Positions 16,446 to 25,181 of a stretch of DNA of 55,401 nucleotides are shown piece after piece. How positions within the stretch are numbered: the stretch's first letter is position 1; each line of letters begins with the position of its first letter. The notes beneath the pieces were generated by a model, which had not been told where the DNA came from, did not search any database, and saw nothing but the letters and a program-made list of their open reading frames with translations. The stretch covers positions 1-55,401 of the forward strand of contig JAEZZI010000008.1 of assembly GCA_023418595.1 (NCBI GenBank), written 5' to 3'. Source of the stretch: Pseudomonadota bacterium. Lineage in GTDB: Bacteria; Pseudomonadota; Alphaproteobacteria; Sphingomonadales; Sphingomonadaceae. Both the position numbers and the translations under genes were made by a program.

Positions 16446-17314
16446 AAACCTTCCCCGATCCGGCTCCAGCGGGCGGCGGTGAACCAGGTCCAGGGCAGCA
16501 GCCACTGGGCAGTGCCGTCGGTCGACCAGAAATTGACGACCGCCTTGCCCTGGATATTTTCGAGCGGCACGAATTCGATGCCGCCGGCCAGATGCTGGAA
16601 CCGGCTGTCCTTTGAATCGTCGCGATTGTCGCCCATCATGAAGGCATGACCTTCGGGCACGGTGAAGACCTCGGTGTCGTCGGGCAGGAAGCTGCCCTGG
16701 TCTAGCACCATATAGCTTTTGCCGTTCGGCAGCGTTTCGCGGAACTGCGGCACACGGCAAATGGGCGTGCCGTCGGTGTCGGTAGATACGAATTCGCCGC
16801 GGCAGCCATTGGTTTCGTTGAAATTGGGGGTCAGCGGCACGACGAAATCGGCGACGCGCTGTTTGGGCACGGGCTGGCCATTGAGGATGATCTGGCCGTT
16901 GCGCATCTGAATGGTATCGCCGGGCACGCCGATCACGCGCTTGATCCAGTCGTCGGCGTCCTGAGGGGGCGCCTTGAACACCGCGACGTCGCCGCGTTCG
17001 GGGGTGGAGGCGAAGATGCGCCCCGGAATCAGCGGCAGGCCGAACGGCAGCGAATGCTTCGAATAGCCGTAATTCCATTTGGTGATGAACAGATAGTCGC
17101 CGACCAGCAGCCGCGGCAGCATCGATCCCGACGGAATGACGAAGGGCGAGATCAGGAAACTGCGAATGATGAACACGAAAATCGCGAGCTTCAGCAGGAA
17201 GATCGCGGTGTCGCGCAGTTCCGATTTGGGCTTTGCGGCAGGCGCGCCGCCCTTGCCGATCGGCTGCGGAGTGTCGTCTGCGGGGGGCCCCGCGCTGTCG
17301 GTGTGGTCAGCCAT
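16442..17314 (-). CDS. lepB: Signal peptidase I
   Basis: LepB removes Sec and Tat signal peptides at the periplasmic face of the inner membrane. The 290-residue protein has one N-terminal transmembrane helix (about 36-57), the nucleophile Ser64 in PSGSMLP, the general base Lys125 in DDWIKRVIGVPGD, and the conserved box GDNRDDSKDSR. The ATG at 17314 (MADHTDSAGP) is preferred; a longer open frame upstream runs into a repeat element. It is the first gene of lepB-rnc and divergent from pgi. Confidence 0.95.
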   Translation of the reverse strand: MADHTDSAGPPADDTPQPIGKGGAPAAKPKSELRDTAIFLLKLAIFVFIIRSFLISPFVIPSGSMLPRLLVGDYLFITKWNYGYSKHSLPFGLPLIPGRIFASTPERGDVAVFKAPPQDADDWIKRVIGVPGDTIQMRNGQIILNGQPVPKQRVADFVVPLTPNFNETNGCRGEFVSTDTDGTPICRVPQFRETLPNGKSYMVLDQGSFLPDDTEVFTVPEGHAFMMGDNRDDSKDSRFQHLAGGIEFVPLENIQGKAVVNFWSTDGTAQWLLPWTWFTAARWSRIGEGF

Positions 17315-17361
17315 GTGTGTTGCTGTGCTGGGACGGAAGGGTTGCGTCAAGGATTCTAAGT

Positions 17362-17489
17362 TCCTCCCCATCGGGGGAGGTGGCAGTGCGTAGCACTGAC
17401 GGAGGGGGTGGGCCGCACGCGTTGCGCTGTTTGGCAGACCCCCTCCGTCAGTCGCTGGCGCGACTGCCACCTCCCCCGATGGGGGAGGA
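17362..17489. repeat. Inverted repeat, CCTCCCC family
   Basis: A large inverted repeat whose outer ends are CCTCCCCATCGGGGGAGG and CCTCCCCCGATGGGGGAGG. The inner segments GACGGAGGGGGT and ACCCCCTCCGTC also pair. Small hairpins (GTGCGTAGCAC; GTCGCTGGCGCGAC) are nested in the arms. Relatives are at 37153 and 45590. This copy lies between divergent lepB and pgi, within about 65 bases of the pgi start. Confidence 0.9.
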
Positions 17490-17552
17490 TTTGGGTGGTG
17501 GCGATTGCTTGGTTCGCGCGTTAGGGACGGCGCAACGTTCAAGGAGCCTCCC

Positions 17553-19055
17553 ATGACCCATCCCGACTGGAATGCGCTCGAAGCGCTCGACCGTCCGACG
17601 CTGAAGGCGCTGTTCGACGCCGAATCCGATCGCGTCGCGCGGCTGTCGGTGGATGTCGCGGGCATTCATTTCGACTGGTCGAAGACGCATCTGTCGCCGG
17701 CGGTGCTGGGCTGGTTCGAATCCGCCGCGGCCACCGCGGGCCTTGCCAAAAAGCGCGACGCGCTGTTCGCGGGTCAGGCGGTCAACGTTACCGAAGGCCG
17801 CGCCGCCGAACACACCGCCGAGCGCGGCGAAGGGGCGCCCGACAGCGTCGAGCGTGCGCGCGGGCTTCATGCGCGGATGCGCGCGCTGATCGATGCGATC
17901 GAGATCGAGGCGCTGGGGCCGGTGCGGCACGTCCTGCATGTCGGGATCGGCGGATCGGCGCTGGGACCGGACCTGTTGATGGACGCGCTGGGCCGCGATG
18001 CCGGGCGCTATGACGTGGCGATCGTGTCGAACGTCGATGGGTTGGCGCTGGAAGAGGCGACGCGCGGATTCGATCCGGCGGCGACCTTGCTGGTGATTGC
18101 GTCCAAGACCTTCACCACCACCGAGACGATGCTGAACGCGGCAAGCGCGATCCAGTGGATGAGCGAGCACGGCGTCGATGATCCGTATGGCCGGGTGATC
18201 GCGCTGACCGCGTCGCCCGACAAGGCAATAGAATGGGGCGTGGACGAAACCCGTGTGCTGCCGTTCAACGAGGCCGTCGGCGGGCGTTATTCGTTGTGGT
18301 CGTCGATCGGCTTTCCCGCCGCACTGGGCCTGGGCTGGGCGGCGTTCGAGGAAATGCTGGAAGGCGCCGCCGAAATGGACCGGCATTTCCGGTTGAGCGA
18401 TTTGTCGAAGAACGCGCCGGTGCTCGCGGCGTTTGCCGACCTGTACTACACGCAGGCGCGCGGGTGCGAGACGCGCGCCACCTTTGCCTATGACGAACGG
18501 CTGCGGTTGCTGCCCAGCTATCTCCAGCAGCTGGAGATGGAATCGAACGGCAAGGGCGTGACGACCGACGGGCAGACGGTGACGCGCCCGACCGCGCCGA
18601 TCACCTGGGGCGGGGTCGGCACTGACGGACAGCACGCGGTGTTCCAGCTGCTGCACCAGGGCACGCATCTGGTGCCGGTCGAATTCGTCGCGGTGATCGA
18701 GCAGGAGGATGTGTTTTCCGACGATCATCACCGGCAATTGCTGCTCAACTGTTTCGCGCAAGGGGCGGCGTTGATGGCGGGCAAGGGGCATAACGATCCG
18801 GCGCGCGCCTATCCGGGCGACCGGCCCTCGTCGACCTTGCTGCTCGATCGGCTCGACCCGCGGACGCTCGGCGCGCTGATCGCGTTCTACGAGCACCGCA
18901 CCTTCGTCAGCGCCGCGATGCTGGGGATCAATCCGTTCGACCAGTTCGGAGTCGAACTGGGCAAGGAAATGGCCAAGGCGGCGGAAAAGGGTGGGCTGGA
19001 CTTCGATGCGTCCACCACCGACCTGCTGAAGCGCGCGGGGCTTTCGAACGACTGA
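17553..19055 (+). CDS. pgi: Glucose-6-phosphate isomerase
   Basis: Pgi interconverts glucose 6-phosphate and fructose 6-phosphate in the cytoplasm. The 500-residue protein has the sugar-phosphate-binding HVGIGGSALGPDLLMDAL, the family signature GGRYSLWSSIGFP, GTDGQHAVFQLLHQGT, and the C-terminal YEHRTFVSAAMLGINPFDQFGVELGK. AAGGAG seven bases before the ATG at 17553 fixes the start. It is slightly shorter than enterobacterial Pgi, as is usual in alphaproteobacteria. Confidence 0.96.
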   Translation: MTHPDWNALEALDRPTLKALFDAESDRVARLSVDVAGIHFDWSKTHLSPAVLGWFESAAATAGLAKKRDALFAGQAVNVTEGRAAEHTAERGEGAPDSVERARGLHARMRALIDAIEIEALGPVRHVLHVGIGGSALGPDLLMDALGRDAGRYDVAIVSNVDGLALEEATRGFDPAATLLVIASKTFTTTETMLNAASAIQWMSEHGVDDPYGRVIALTASPDKAIEWGVDETRVLPFNEAVGGRYSLWSSIGFPAALGLGWAAFEEMLEGAAEMDRHFRLSDLSKNAPVLAAFADLYYTQARGCETRATFAYDERLRLLPSYLQQLEMESNGKGVTTDGQTVTRPTAPITWGGVGTDGQHAVFQLLHQGTHLVPVEFVAVIEQEDVFSDDHHRQLLLNCFAQGAALMAGKGHNDPARAYPGDRPSSTLLLDRLDPRTLGALIAFYEHRTFVSAAMLGINPFDQFGVELGKEMAKAAEKGGLDFDASTTDLLKRAGLSND

Positions 19056-19062
19056 CCATAAC

Positions 19063-19134
19063 CCGTTCGTGTCGAGCGAAGTCGAGACACGTTACGTGCG
19101 GCATGCGTTTCTCGACTTCGCTCGAAACGAACGG
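19063..19134. repeat. Palindromic repeat, TTCGAG family
   Basis: The two arms begin CCGTTCGTGTCGAGCGAAGT and end with the mirrored TTCGCTCGAAACGAACGG. It lies 7 bases after the pgi stop and ends 15 bases before gor, so it fills the whole intergenic gap and any gor ribosome-binding site must sit at its edge. Confidence 0.9.
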
Positions 19135-19149
19135 ACTAGGTGAGATACG

Positions 19150-20499
19150 ATGGCAAAATACGACTATGACCTGTTCGTCATTGGTGGCGGCTCTGGCGGC
19201 GTGCGCGCGGCGCGGGTTTCCGCCGCGCACGGCGCGAAGGTCGCGCTGGCCGAGGAATATCGCGTCGGCGGCACCTGCGTCATTCGCGGTTGCGTGCCCA
19301 AGAAGCTGCTCGTCTATGGCGCGCATTTCGCCGAGGATCTGCGCGACGCCAAGGCGTTCGGCTGGGACGTGCCCGACGAATGCGCGTTCAGCTGGGAACG
19401 GCTGCGCGACAATGTGCTGGGCGAGGTCGATCGGCTGAACACCGCCTATACCAACACGCTCGACAGCCACGGGGTCGAGGTGATCCTGGATCGCGCTACG
19501 GTCATTGGCCCGAATGAGGTCAAGCTGGCTGGCGGGCGCAAGATCACCGCCGAGCGCATCCTGATCGCGGTCGGCGCGCGGCCGCATGTGCCCGATTGTC
19601 CGGGGTCAGAGCTGGGGATCACGTCGAACGAGGTGTTCCACCTCGATCAATTGCCCGAACGCGTGCTGATCGCGGGCGGGGGTTATATCGCCAATGAATT
19701 TGCGGGCATCTTCAACGAGTTCAAATCCAAGGTCACGCTGATGAACCGCAGCGACGTGATCCTGCGGGGTTATGACGAAAGCGTGCGCGACCGGCTGCTC
19801 CAGATTTCGACAATGAAGGGGATCGATTTTCGCTTCAACGCCGCGTTTCAGGGGATCGAGAAGGTCAAGGGCGGCGCGCTGAAGGTATCGATGTCGAACC
19901 ATGAACCGATCGAGGTCGACCTGGTGCTGTTCGCGACCGGGCGCGTGCCCAATACCGAGAAGCTGGGGCTGGAGAAGGCGGGGATCGAACTCGACGATCA
20001 GGGCGCGATCCCGGTCGATGAGGACAACCAGTCGGCGTGCAAGTCGATCTATGCGGTCGGCGATGTCACCAATCGCGTGCAGCTGACGCCCGTCGCCATC
20101 CGCGAGGGGCAGGCGTTCGCCGATACCATTTACGGCGGCAAGTCGACGCGGGTCGATTATGGCTGCATTCCGGCGGCGGTGTTCAGCCATCCGCCGATCG
20201 CGGGGGTGGGCTTGACCGAGGGGCAGGCAAGGGAACGCTTCGGATCGGTAAAGGTCTATCTGTCCGATTTCCGCGCGATGAAGAACGTGCTGGCGGGCCG
20301 CAACGAACGCGCGCTCTACAAGATGATCTGCGACAGCGAGACGGGCAAGATCCTAGGGCTGCACATGATCGGACCGGAAGTGCCGGAAATCTTGCAGGCG
20401 GCGGCGATCGCGGTGAAGGCGGGGCTGACCAAGGCCGATTTCGACGCGACGGTCGCGCTGCATCCGAGCATGGCGGAAGAGCTGGTGTTGATGCGGTGA
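19150..20499 (+). CDS. gor: Glutathione-disulfide reductase
   Basis: An FAD/NADPH enzyme that regenerates reduced glutathione. The 449-residue sequence has the FAD-binding FVIGGGSGGVRAARVSA, the redox-active disulfide Cys43/Cys48 in GGTCVIRGCVPKK, the NADPH-binding GGGYIANEFAGIF, a second FAD contact (YAVGDVTNRVQLTPVAI) and the catalytic His/Glu near the C-terminus (LHPSMAEELV). GTCVIRGCVPKKL is the glutathione reductase form rather than lipoamide or mercuric reductase. It is therefore not the missing E3 of the bkd operon. Confidence 0.94.
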   Translation: MAKYDYDLFVIGGGSGGVRAARVSAAHGAKVALAEEYRVGGTCVIRGCVPKKLLVYGAHFAEDLRDAKAFGWDVPDECAFSWERLRDNVLGEVDRLNTAYTNTLDSHGVEVILDRATVIGPNEVKLAGGRKITAERILIAVGARPHVPDCPGSELGITSNEVFHLDQLPERVLIAGGGYIANEFAGIFNEFKSKVTLMNRSDVILRGYDESVRDRLLQISTMKGIDFRFNAAFQGIEKVKGGALKVSMSNHEPIEVDLVLFATGRVPNTEKLGLEKAGIELDDQGAIPVDEDNQSACKSIYAVGDVTNRVQLTPVAIREGQAFADTIYGGKSTRVDYGCIPAAVFSHPPIAGVGLTEGQARERFGSVKVYLSDFRAMKNVLAGRNERALYKMICDSETGKILGLHMIGPEVPEILQAAAIAVKAGLTKADFDATVALHPSMAEELVLMR

Positions 20500-20518
20500 G
20501 GGTGCTCAGCCCCTCTTC

Positions 20519-20613
20519 CCGTTCGCACTGAGTAGCCGCGTAGCGGCGTACCGAAGTGCTGTCCTTCTTGGCCCATAGAAAGGACAGTGCTTCGACAAGC
20601 TCAGCACGAACGG
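20519..20613. repeat. Degenerate inverted repeat with CTTCGACAAGCTCAGCACG arm
   Basis: The outer ends CCGTTCG and CGAACGG pair. An inner pair, GTGCTGTCCTT and AAGGACAGTGC, is imperfectly complementary. The right arm contains GCTTCGACAAGCTCAGCACG, related to sequence at 53479-53503. It separates convergent gor and the symporter gene. Confidence 0.75.
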
Positions 20614-20633
20614 GGTAGGGTTTGCTTGCCCCT

Positions 20634-21893
20634 TCAATCCAGCAGCGCGTCGGCCTCGGTCTCCGCCGAAACCCCGGCGCGGTTCGACACGGTCGTTGTC
20701 ACCGCCAGATTCATCGTCACATTGCCGACGGTCCGCATGATGTCGGGCAATGTCTCCACCGCCACCAGCAGCGCGAGCGGCTCGATGGGCACGCCCATTG
20801 CGATCGCGATCGGTGCGATCGAGCTGATGAAGCTGATCGATCCGGGCAGGCTGACCGACCCCATCGTCGTGATGGCGGCGGCGGCGATGCCCGCGGCGAT
20901 CTGGGCCGGGGTCAGTTCCATGCCGAAGACGTGCGCGACATAGAGCGCGACGGCGATGTTCATCGCCGGACCCGTCGCGCGGAAGATCGCGACCGCGAGC
21001 GGCAGGACCACGCCTGCGCTCGCGACCGGCACGTTCAGCATATGCGCGCCCTTGAGCGTGGCGGGCAGCGATGCGAGGCTCGATTGGGTGGAGATCGCGA
21101 CCGCTTGTGCCGGAAGCGCGGCGCGGACGAAGTTCTGCGGCGATACGCGCCCGCCGATCACGCCCAGCGGATAGGCGAGCAGCCAGATCACGCCGCCGAC
21201 CGCCGACACGATCAGGATATAATGGACGAGTGCGCCGAATGCCGCCGTCCCCGCCTGTGCGCCGACCATGAACGCCAGCGCGCCGACACCGATGGGGGCG
21301 AGCCACAGCACCCAGCCGATCAGCACCAGCATCGCATCGCCGATCGCCTGGAAGAAGCGGACGAGCAACTGGCGCGGTTCGGTCGGCAGGCGGGTGATCG
21401 CAAAGGCGAAGGCGGTGGTGAAGACGATCAGCGGCAGAAACGCGTCCTCCGCCGCTGCCGCGATCGGATTGGTCGGGATCATCGCCGACAGGAATTCGCT
21501 GAATGGCGGCACCTCACCTGCGGGCGCAGCGGTCGCGAACGCGCTGCGGAGCGCCGCGGCAGGATCGGCGGCGAGCGGGAACAGGTCGAGAAATCCGAGC
21601 GTGAGAAACGCGCCGAGTGCCGCCGACGTCCACAAGATCGTGATGAAGGTGATGAAAGCGCGCGCCGCCAGCTTGTTCGCGCGCGCGGCCTCCGCCGCGG
21701 CGGCGATGCCCGTCACCAGCAATGCCACGACCAGCGGCACGATCGTCATTCTGAGCGCGTTCAGCCACGCCGTCCCGATCGGTTGCGCGACGGCGGCGGC
21801 GTCCTGTGCGCTGTCGGGCGACTGCGACGACCAGAAGATGCCGATGGCGAGACCGCCGATGAGGCTGAGGAAGATACGAAGTGGTTGCGACAT
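20634..21893 (-). CDS. Dicarboxylate/amino acid:cation symporter (DAACS family)
   Basis: A 419-residue inner-membrane secondary transporter of the DAACS (glutamate/aspartate/C4-dicarboxylate) family. Hydrophobic segments run through most of the length. Conserved features include LRMTIVPLVVALLVTGIA, the helical hairpin with serines (AISTQSSLASLPATLK), GPAMNIAVALYVAHVFG (the NMDGT-like region, here NIAVA) and SLPGSISFISSIAPIAIAMG. The usual NMDGT is not conserved here, so substrate specificity may differ from GltP or DctA. It is a single gene facing gor and divergent from glmM. Confidence 0.88.
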   Translation of the reverse strand: MSQPLRIFLSLIGGLAIGIFWSSQSPDSAQDAAAVAQPIGTAWLNALRMTIVPLVVALLVTGIAAAAEAARANKLAARAFITFITILWTSAALGAFLTLGFLDLFPLAADPAAALRSAFATAAPAGEVPPFSEFLSAMIPTNPIAAAAEDAFLPLIVFTTAFAFAITRLPTEPRQLLVRFFQAIGDAMLVLIGWVLWLAPIGVGALAFMVGAQAGTAAFGALVHYILIVSAVGGVIWLLAYPLGVIGGRVSPQNFVRAALPAQAVAISTQSSLASLPATLKGAHMLNVPVASAGVVLPLAVAIFRATGPAMNIAVALYVAHVFGMELTPAQIAAGIAAAAITTMGSVSLPGSISFISSIAPIAIAMGVPIEPLALLVAVETLPDIMRTVGNVTMNLAVTTTVSNRAGVSAETEADALLD

Positions 21894-21965
21894 GCTCGCC
21901 CTTTTTGGTTTCGCGCGCTATCAGCCAAGCCGACGCATTGCCGCAAGGTGAGGACAACGCACGCA

Positions 21966-23306
21966 ATGGCAAGAAAATATTTCGGCACCGACGGAATTCG
22001 GGGTGCCACCAACCTGTCGCCGATGACCGCGGCGATGGCGATGAAGGTCGGGATGGCGGCGGGCGCGCATTTCCAGCGCGGCGACCACCGGCACCGCGTG
22101 GTGATCGGCAAGGACACGCGGCTTTCGGGCTATATGCTCGAAAATGCGCTGGTTGCGGGGTTCACCTCGGTCGGCATGGATGTGGTGCTGGTCGGGCCGA
22201 TGCCGACGCCGGCGGTCGCGATGCTGACCCATTCGATGCGCGCCGATATGGGCGTGATGATCTCCGCCAGCCACAACCCCTATGCCGATAACGGCATCAA
22301 GCTGTTCGGGCCTGACGGATACAAATTGTCCGATGCCGATGAGGAGGCGATCGAGGCGCTGATCGACGGCGACGTGCCGCTGGCACCGTCCGAGCATATC
22401 GGGCGGGCCAAGCGGATCGACGACGCCAGGGGTCGCTACATCCATTTCGCCAAATCCACCTTCCCCGAAAATATGCGGCTCGACGGGATGAAGATCGTCG
22501 TCGATTGCGCGAACGGCGCGGCCTATGACGTCGCGCCATCGGCTTTGTGGGAATTGGGCGCGGAAGTCGTCGCGATCGGGGTTTCGCCCAACGGCAAGAA
22601 CATCAACGACCGGGTTGGATCGACCGCACCGCAGACCTTGTGCGAGACGGTGGTCGCGAGCGGCGCTGCGATCGGCATCGCGCTCGACGGCGATGCCGAT
22701 CGGCTGATCGTGGTCGACGAAAACGGCAAGGTGGTCGATGGCGACCAGTTGATGGCGGCGATCGCCAGCGGCTGGGCGCGCGACGGGCGGCTGGCGGGCG
22801 GCGGGCTGGTCGCGACGGTCATGTCGAACCTGGGGCTGGAACGGCATTTGTCGGCGCAGGGGCTGGGCCTCATCCGCACCAAGGTCGGCGACCGCCATGT
22901 GCTCGAGAAGATGCGCGCGTCGGGATATAATGTCGGCGGCGAGCAATCGGGGCACATCATCCTGTCGGATTATGCGACGACCGGCGACGGGCTGGTCGCG
23001 GGGTTGCAGGTGCTTGCCGAATTGCAGCGCGCGGGCGCCCCGGCGAGCGAAGTGCTGCACCGGTTCGATCCGCTGCCGCAGCTTTTGAAAAACGTCCGCT
23101 TCGCAGGCGGCAAGCCGCTGGAAGCGGAAAGCGTCAAGGCGGTGATCGCGCAAGCCCAGGCCGAACTCGACGGCAAGGGGCGGCTGGTGATCCGTCCGTC
23201 GGGCACCGAGCCGGTGATCCGCGTGATGGCCGAAGGCGATGACGAGGGCCAGGTCGAGCAGATGGTGGATCGCATCTGCGACGCCGTGCGGGCGGCAGCG
23301 GCCTGA
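21966..23306 (+). CDS. glmM: Phosphoglucosamine mutase
   Basis: GlmM converts glucosamine 6-phosphate to glucosamine 1-phosphate for peptidoglycan and LPS precursors. The 446-residue protein starts with the canonical RKYFGTDGIRG and has the phosphoserine loop with Ser102 in MISASHNPY, the Mg-binding DGDADR, GGEQSGHII and the C-terminal phosphate-binding RPSGTEPVIRVMAEG. The start at 21966 is clear. It leads a four-gene run with DUF1272, thiD and rnhB, the first three overlapping. Confidence 0.96.
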   Translation: MARKYFGTDGIRGATNLSPMTAAMAMKVGMAAGAHFQRGDHRHRVVIGKDTRLSGYMLENALVAGFTSVGMDVVLVGPMPTPAVAMLTHSMRADMGVMISASHNPYADNGIKLFGPDGYKLSDADEEAIEALIDGDVPLAPSEHIGRAKRIDDARGRYIHFAKSTFPENMRLDGMKIVVDCANGAAYDVAPSALWELGAEVVAIGVSPNGKNINDRVGSTAPQTLCETVVASGAAIGIALDGDADRLIVVDENGKVVDGDQLMAAIASGWARDGRLAGGGLVATVMSNLGLERHLSAQGLGLIRTKVGDRHVLEKMRASGYNVGGEQSGHIILSDYATTGDGLVAGLQVLAELQRAGAPASEVLHRFDPLPQLLKNVRFAGGKPLEAESVKAVIAQAQAELDGKGRLVIRPSGTEPVIRVMAEGDDEGQVEQMVDRICDAVRAAAA

Positions 23307-23530
23307 TGCTGGAGATGCGCCCCGATTGCGAGCGCTGCGGCGCCGATCTGCCCGCCGATGCACCGCGGGCATTCATCTGTTCGTTCGAATGCACCTTCTG
23401 CGCGGAATGCGCCGACGCGGTGGACGAGGTCTGCCCCAATTGCGGTGGCGAACTGGTCGATCGCCCGATCCGCAGCCGCGAGATGCTGGCCAGGCATCCG
23501 GCGAGCACCGAGCGGCGGTTCGGCAAGTGA
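23306..23530 (+). CDS. DUF1272 cysteine-rich small protein
   Basis: A 74-residue protein with eight cysteines arranged as CERC, C-x3-C-x2-C-x2-C, and CPNC, ending GGELVDRPIR. This is the DUF1272 pattern and probably binds zinc. The function is unknown. It is coupled to glmM by TGATG and its stop overlaps the thiD GTG. The tight packing suggests co-translation, but a functional link with either neighbour is not known. Confidence 0.88.
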   Translation: MLEMRPDCERCGADLPADAPRAFICSFECTFCAECADAVDEVCPNCGGELVDRPIRSREMLARHPASTERRFGK

Positions 23531-24300
23531 CCATCCCCCGCATCCTCATCATCGCAGGCTCGGACTCCGGCGGGGGCGCGGGGATTCAGGCCGATATCAA
23601 GACCGTCACCATGCTGGGCGGGCACGCGATGACCGCGATCACCGCGATCACCGCGCAGAACACGCTGGGGGTGGACGCCGTTCACCCCGTCCCCACCGAC
23701 ATGGTGATCGCCCAGATCGACAGCGTGGTGCGCGATATCGGCGTCGATGCGGTCAAGATCGGGATGATCGGGTCTGCGCAAACCGCGCATGCCGTTGCCG
23801 ATCGGCTCGCGACCTTCGGCGTGCCCATCGTGTTCGATCCCGTCATGGTCGCGACCAGCGGGTCGGCGCTGGCCGATGGCGCAACGATCGCGGCGTTCGA
23901 GCGGCTGATGGCGCTGGCGTCGGTGGTGACGCCCAACCTGCCCGAACTCGAAGCGCTGGGCGGGCGCGAGGCGGTGCTGGCGCATGGCTGCCATCTGGTC
24001 GAAAAGGGCGGGCATCTGGTCGGTGCCCAGGTCCACGACCAGCTATTCTCGCCGCGCGGCGATCTGGTCGATCAACTGATCGGAAAGCGCATCGATACGG
24101 TTAGCACGCATGGGACGGGCTGCACCTTTGCCAGCGCGCTCGCGTGCGGATTGGGCGACGCAATGCCGATCCACGAGGCGTTTCGTCGCGCGGTGCGATT
24201 CGTGCGGATCGCGCTGATCTCTGCGCCGGGACTGGGCGGCGGGCACGGACCGATGGGGCATGCGCTGGGCCTGTCGCCGTTCGACGAACTCGAAGGCTGA
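23527..24300 (+). CDS. thiD: Hydroxymethylpyrimidine/phosphomethylpyrimidine kinase
   Basis: ThiD phosphorylates 4-amino-5-hydroxymethyl-2-methylpyrimidine twice in thiamine synthesis. The 257-residue ribokinase-fold protein has IIAGSDSGGGAGIQADIKT, GHAMTAITAITAQNTLGV, DPVMVATSG and the anion-hole/catalytic segment STHGTGCTFASALA. The GTG at 23527 overlaps the DUF1272 stop and is the only start that keeps the N-terminal strand. No TPP riboswitch was seen nearby. Confidence 0.94.
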   Translation: MTIPRILIIAGSDSGGGAGIQADIKTVTMLGGHAMTAITAITAQNTLGVDAVHPVPTDMVIAQIDSVVRDIGVDAVKIGMIGSAQTAHAVADRLATFGVPIVFDPVMVATSGSALADGATIAAFERLMALASVVTPNLPELEALGGREAVLAHGCHLVEKGGHLVGAQVHDQLFSPRGDLVDQLIGKRIDTVSTHGTGCTFASALACGLGDAMPIHEAFRRAVRFVRIALISAPGLGGGHGPMGHALGLSPFDELEG

Positions 24301-24306
24301 TCGGCA

Positions 24307-24903
24307 ATGCCGGACTTCAGTTTCGAAAGCGCGCATGCGGGTCCGGTCGCGGGAGTGGACGAGGCCGGGCGCGGGCCGCTGGCCGGGCCGGTTGTTGCCG
24401 CCGCGGTGATTCTGGACCCCGACTGTATCCCCAAAGGCATCGACGATTCGAAGGCGCTGACCGCGATCCGGCGCGCTCAATTGCACGATGAACTGCTGGG
24501 CTGCGCGCGGGTCGGGATCGGGGTCGCGAGCGTCGAGGAGATCGACCGGCTGAACATATTATGGGCATCAATGCTGGCGATGCAGCGCGCGGTCGAAGCC
24601 TTGCCGTGCGCGCCGGTGATGATCCTGGTCGATGGCAATCGCTGTCCGGACTGGACGTACCCGTCGCAGGCGGTGGTCGGCGGCGATGCGAAATGCGCGT
24701 CGATCGCGGCGGCCTCGGTCATCGCCAAGCATGTCCGCGACGGCATGATGATCGAGGCGGACGGCTTGCACCCCGGCTATGGCTGGGCATCGAACAAAGG
24801 CTATGGCAGCCGCGCGCATCAAGAGGCGCTCAGGACATTGGGACCGACGCCGCTGCACCGGCGCAGCTTCGCGCCCGTCGCGCAGGCGTGGCTGGGATTT
24901 TGA
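24307..24903 (+). CDS. rnhB: Ribonuclease HII
   Basis: RNase HII cuts RNA in RNA-DNA hybrids and removes single ribonucleotides from DNA. The 198-residue sequence has VAGVDEAGRGPLAGPVVAAA with the catalytic DEAG, DDSKAL, the conserved VDGN region, SIAAASVIAKHVRD and the C-terminal GYGS followed by HRRSFAPV. The length is typical. It follows thiD by 6 bases. Confidence 0.95.
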   Translation: MPDFSFESAHAGPVAGVDEAGRGPLAGPVVAAAVILDPDCIPKGIDDSKALTAIRRAQLHDELLGCARVGIGVASVEEIDRLNILWASMLAMQRAVEALPCAPVMILVDGNRCPDWTYPSQAVVGGDAKCASIAAASVIAKHVRDGMMIEADGLHPGYGWASNKGYGSRAHQEALRTLGPTPLHRRSFAPVAQAWLGF

Positions 24904-25181
24904 AGGGCATCTTGGGACAATCGGCAGAAGCGCGGGCGTATTCCAGCGTGACTCTGGAGCGGCTCGCGATCAACCGCGTCCGGTTTGAGGGGCCGGACGA
25001 CGATGACGGCGCCGCCCTCTTGGCAGCGAAGCAGGCCTCCCACGGCCCACGCCACCGCTCGGGAGTCATCGGTAAGTCCCTTGGCCTGGGATTGCAGCGC
25101 GGCGACCGCCGGGAGAGAAGCCACTTGTCGACGGCGCAATCTGTGCTTTGCAACGGCGGGCCAGCCGTTAAAGAAGCGGGC
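24904..25181. other. Unassigned intergenic region
   Basis: These 278 bases between rnhB and the chorismate mutase show no convincing gene, palindrome family or terminator. Open frames exist on both strands but have no recognised domain. One minus-strand frame contains DDSRAVAWAVGGLL, which loosely resembles the end of a small membrane-protein family and could be a remnant. A non-coding RNA cannot be excluded. Confidence 0.4.

Noticed and set aside
17448..18896. 482-residue minus-strand open frame opposite pgi
   Set aside because: It is composed of Arg, His and Gln-rich text with no domain and is antisense to a clear pgi.
19150..20499. Possible lipoamide dehydrogenase (E3) for the bkd operon
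   Set aside because: The redox motif GGTCVIRGCVPKK and the NADPH site fit glutathione reductase, and the gene is distant from and opposite in strand to bkd.
20622..21965. Upstream extension of the glmM frame to 894 residues
   Set aside because: The extra N-terminal 448 residues are low-complexity Arg/Gly/Asp-rich text antisense to the symporter. glmM has a canonical start at 21966.
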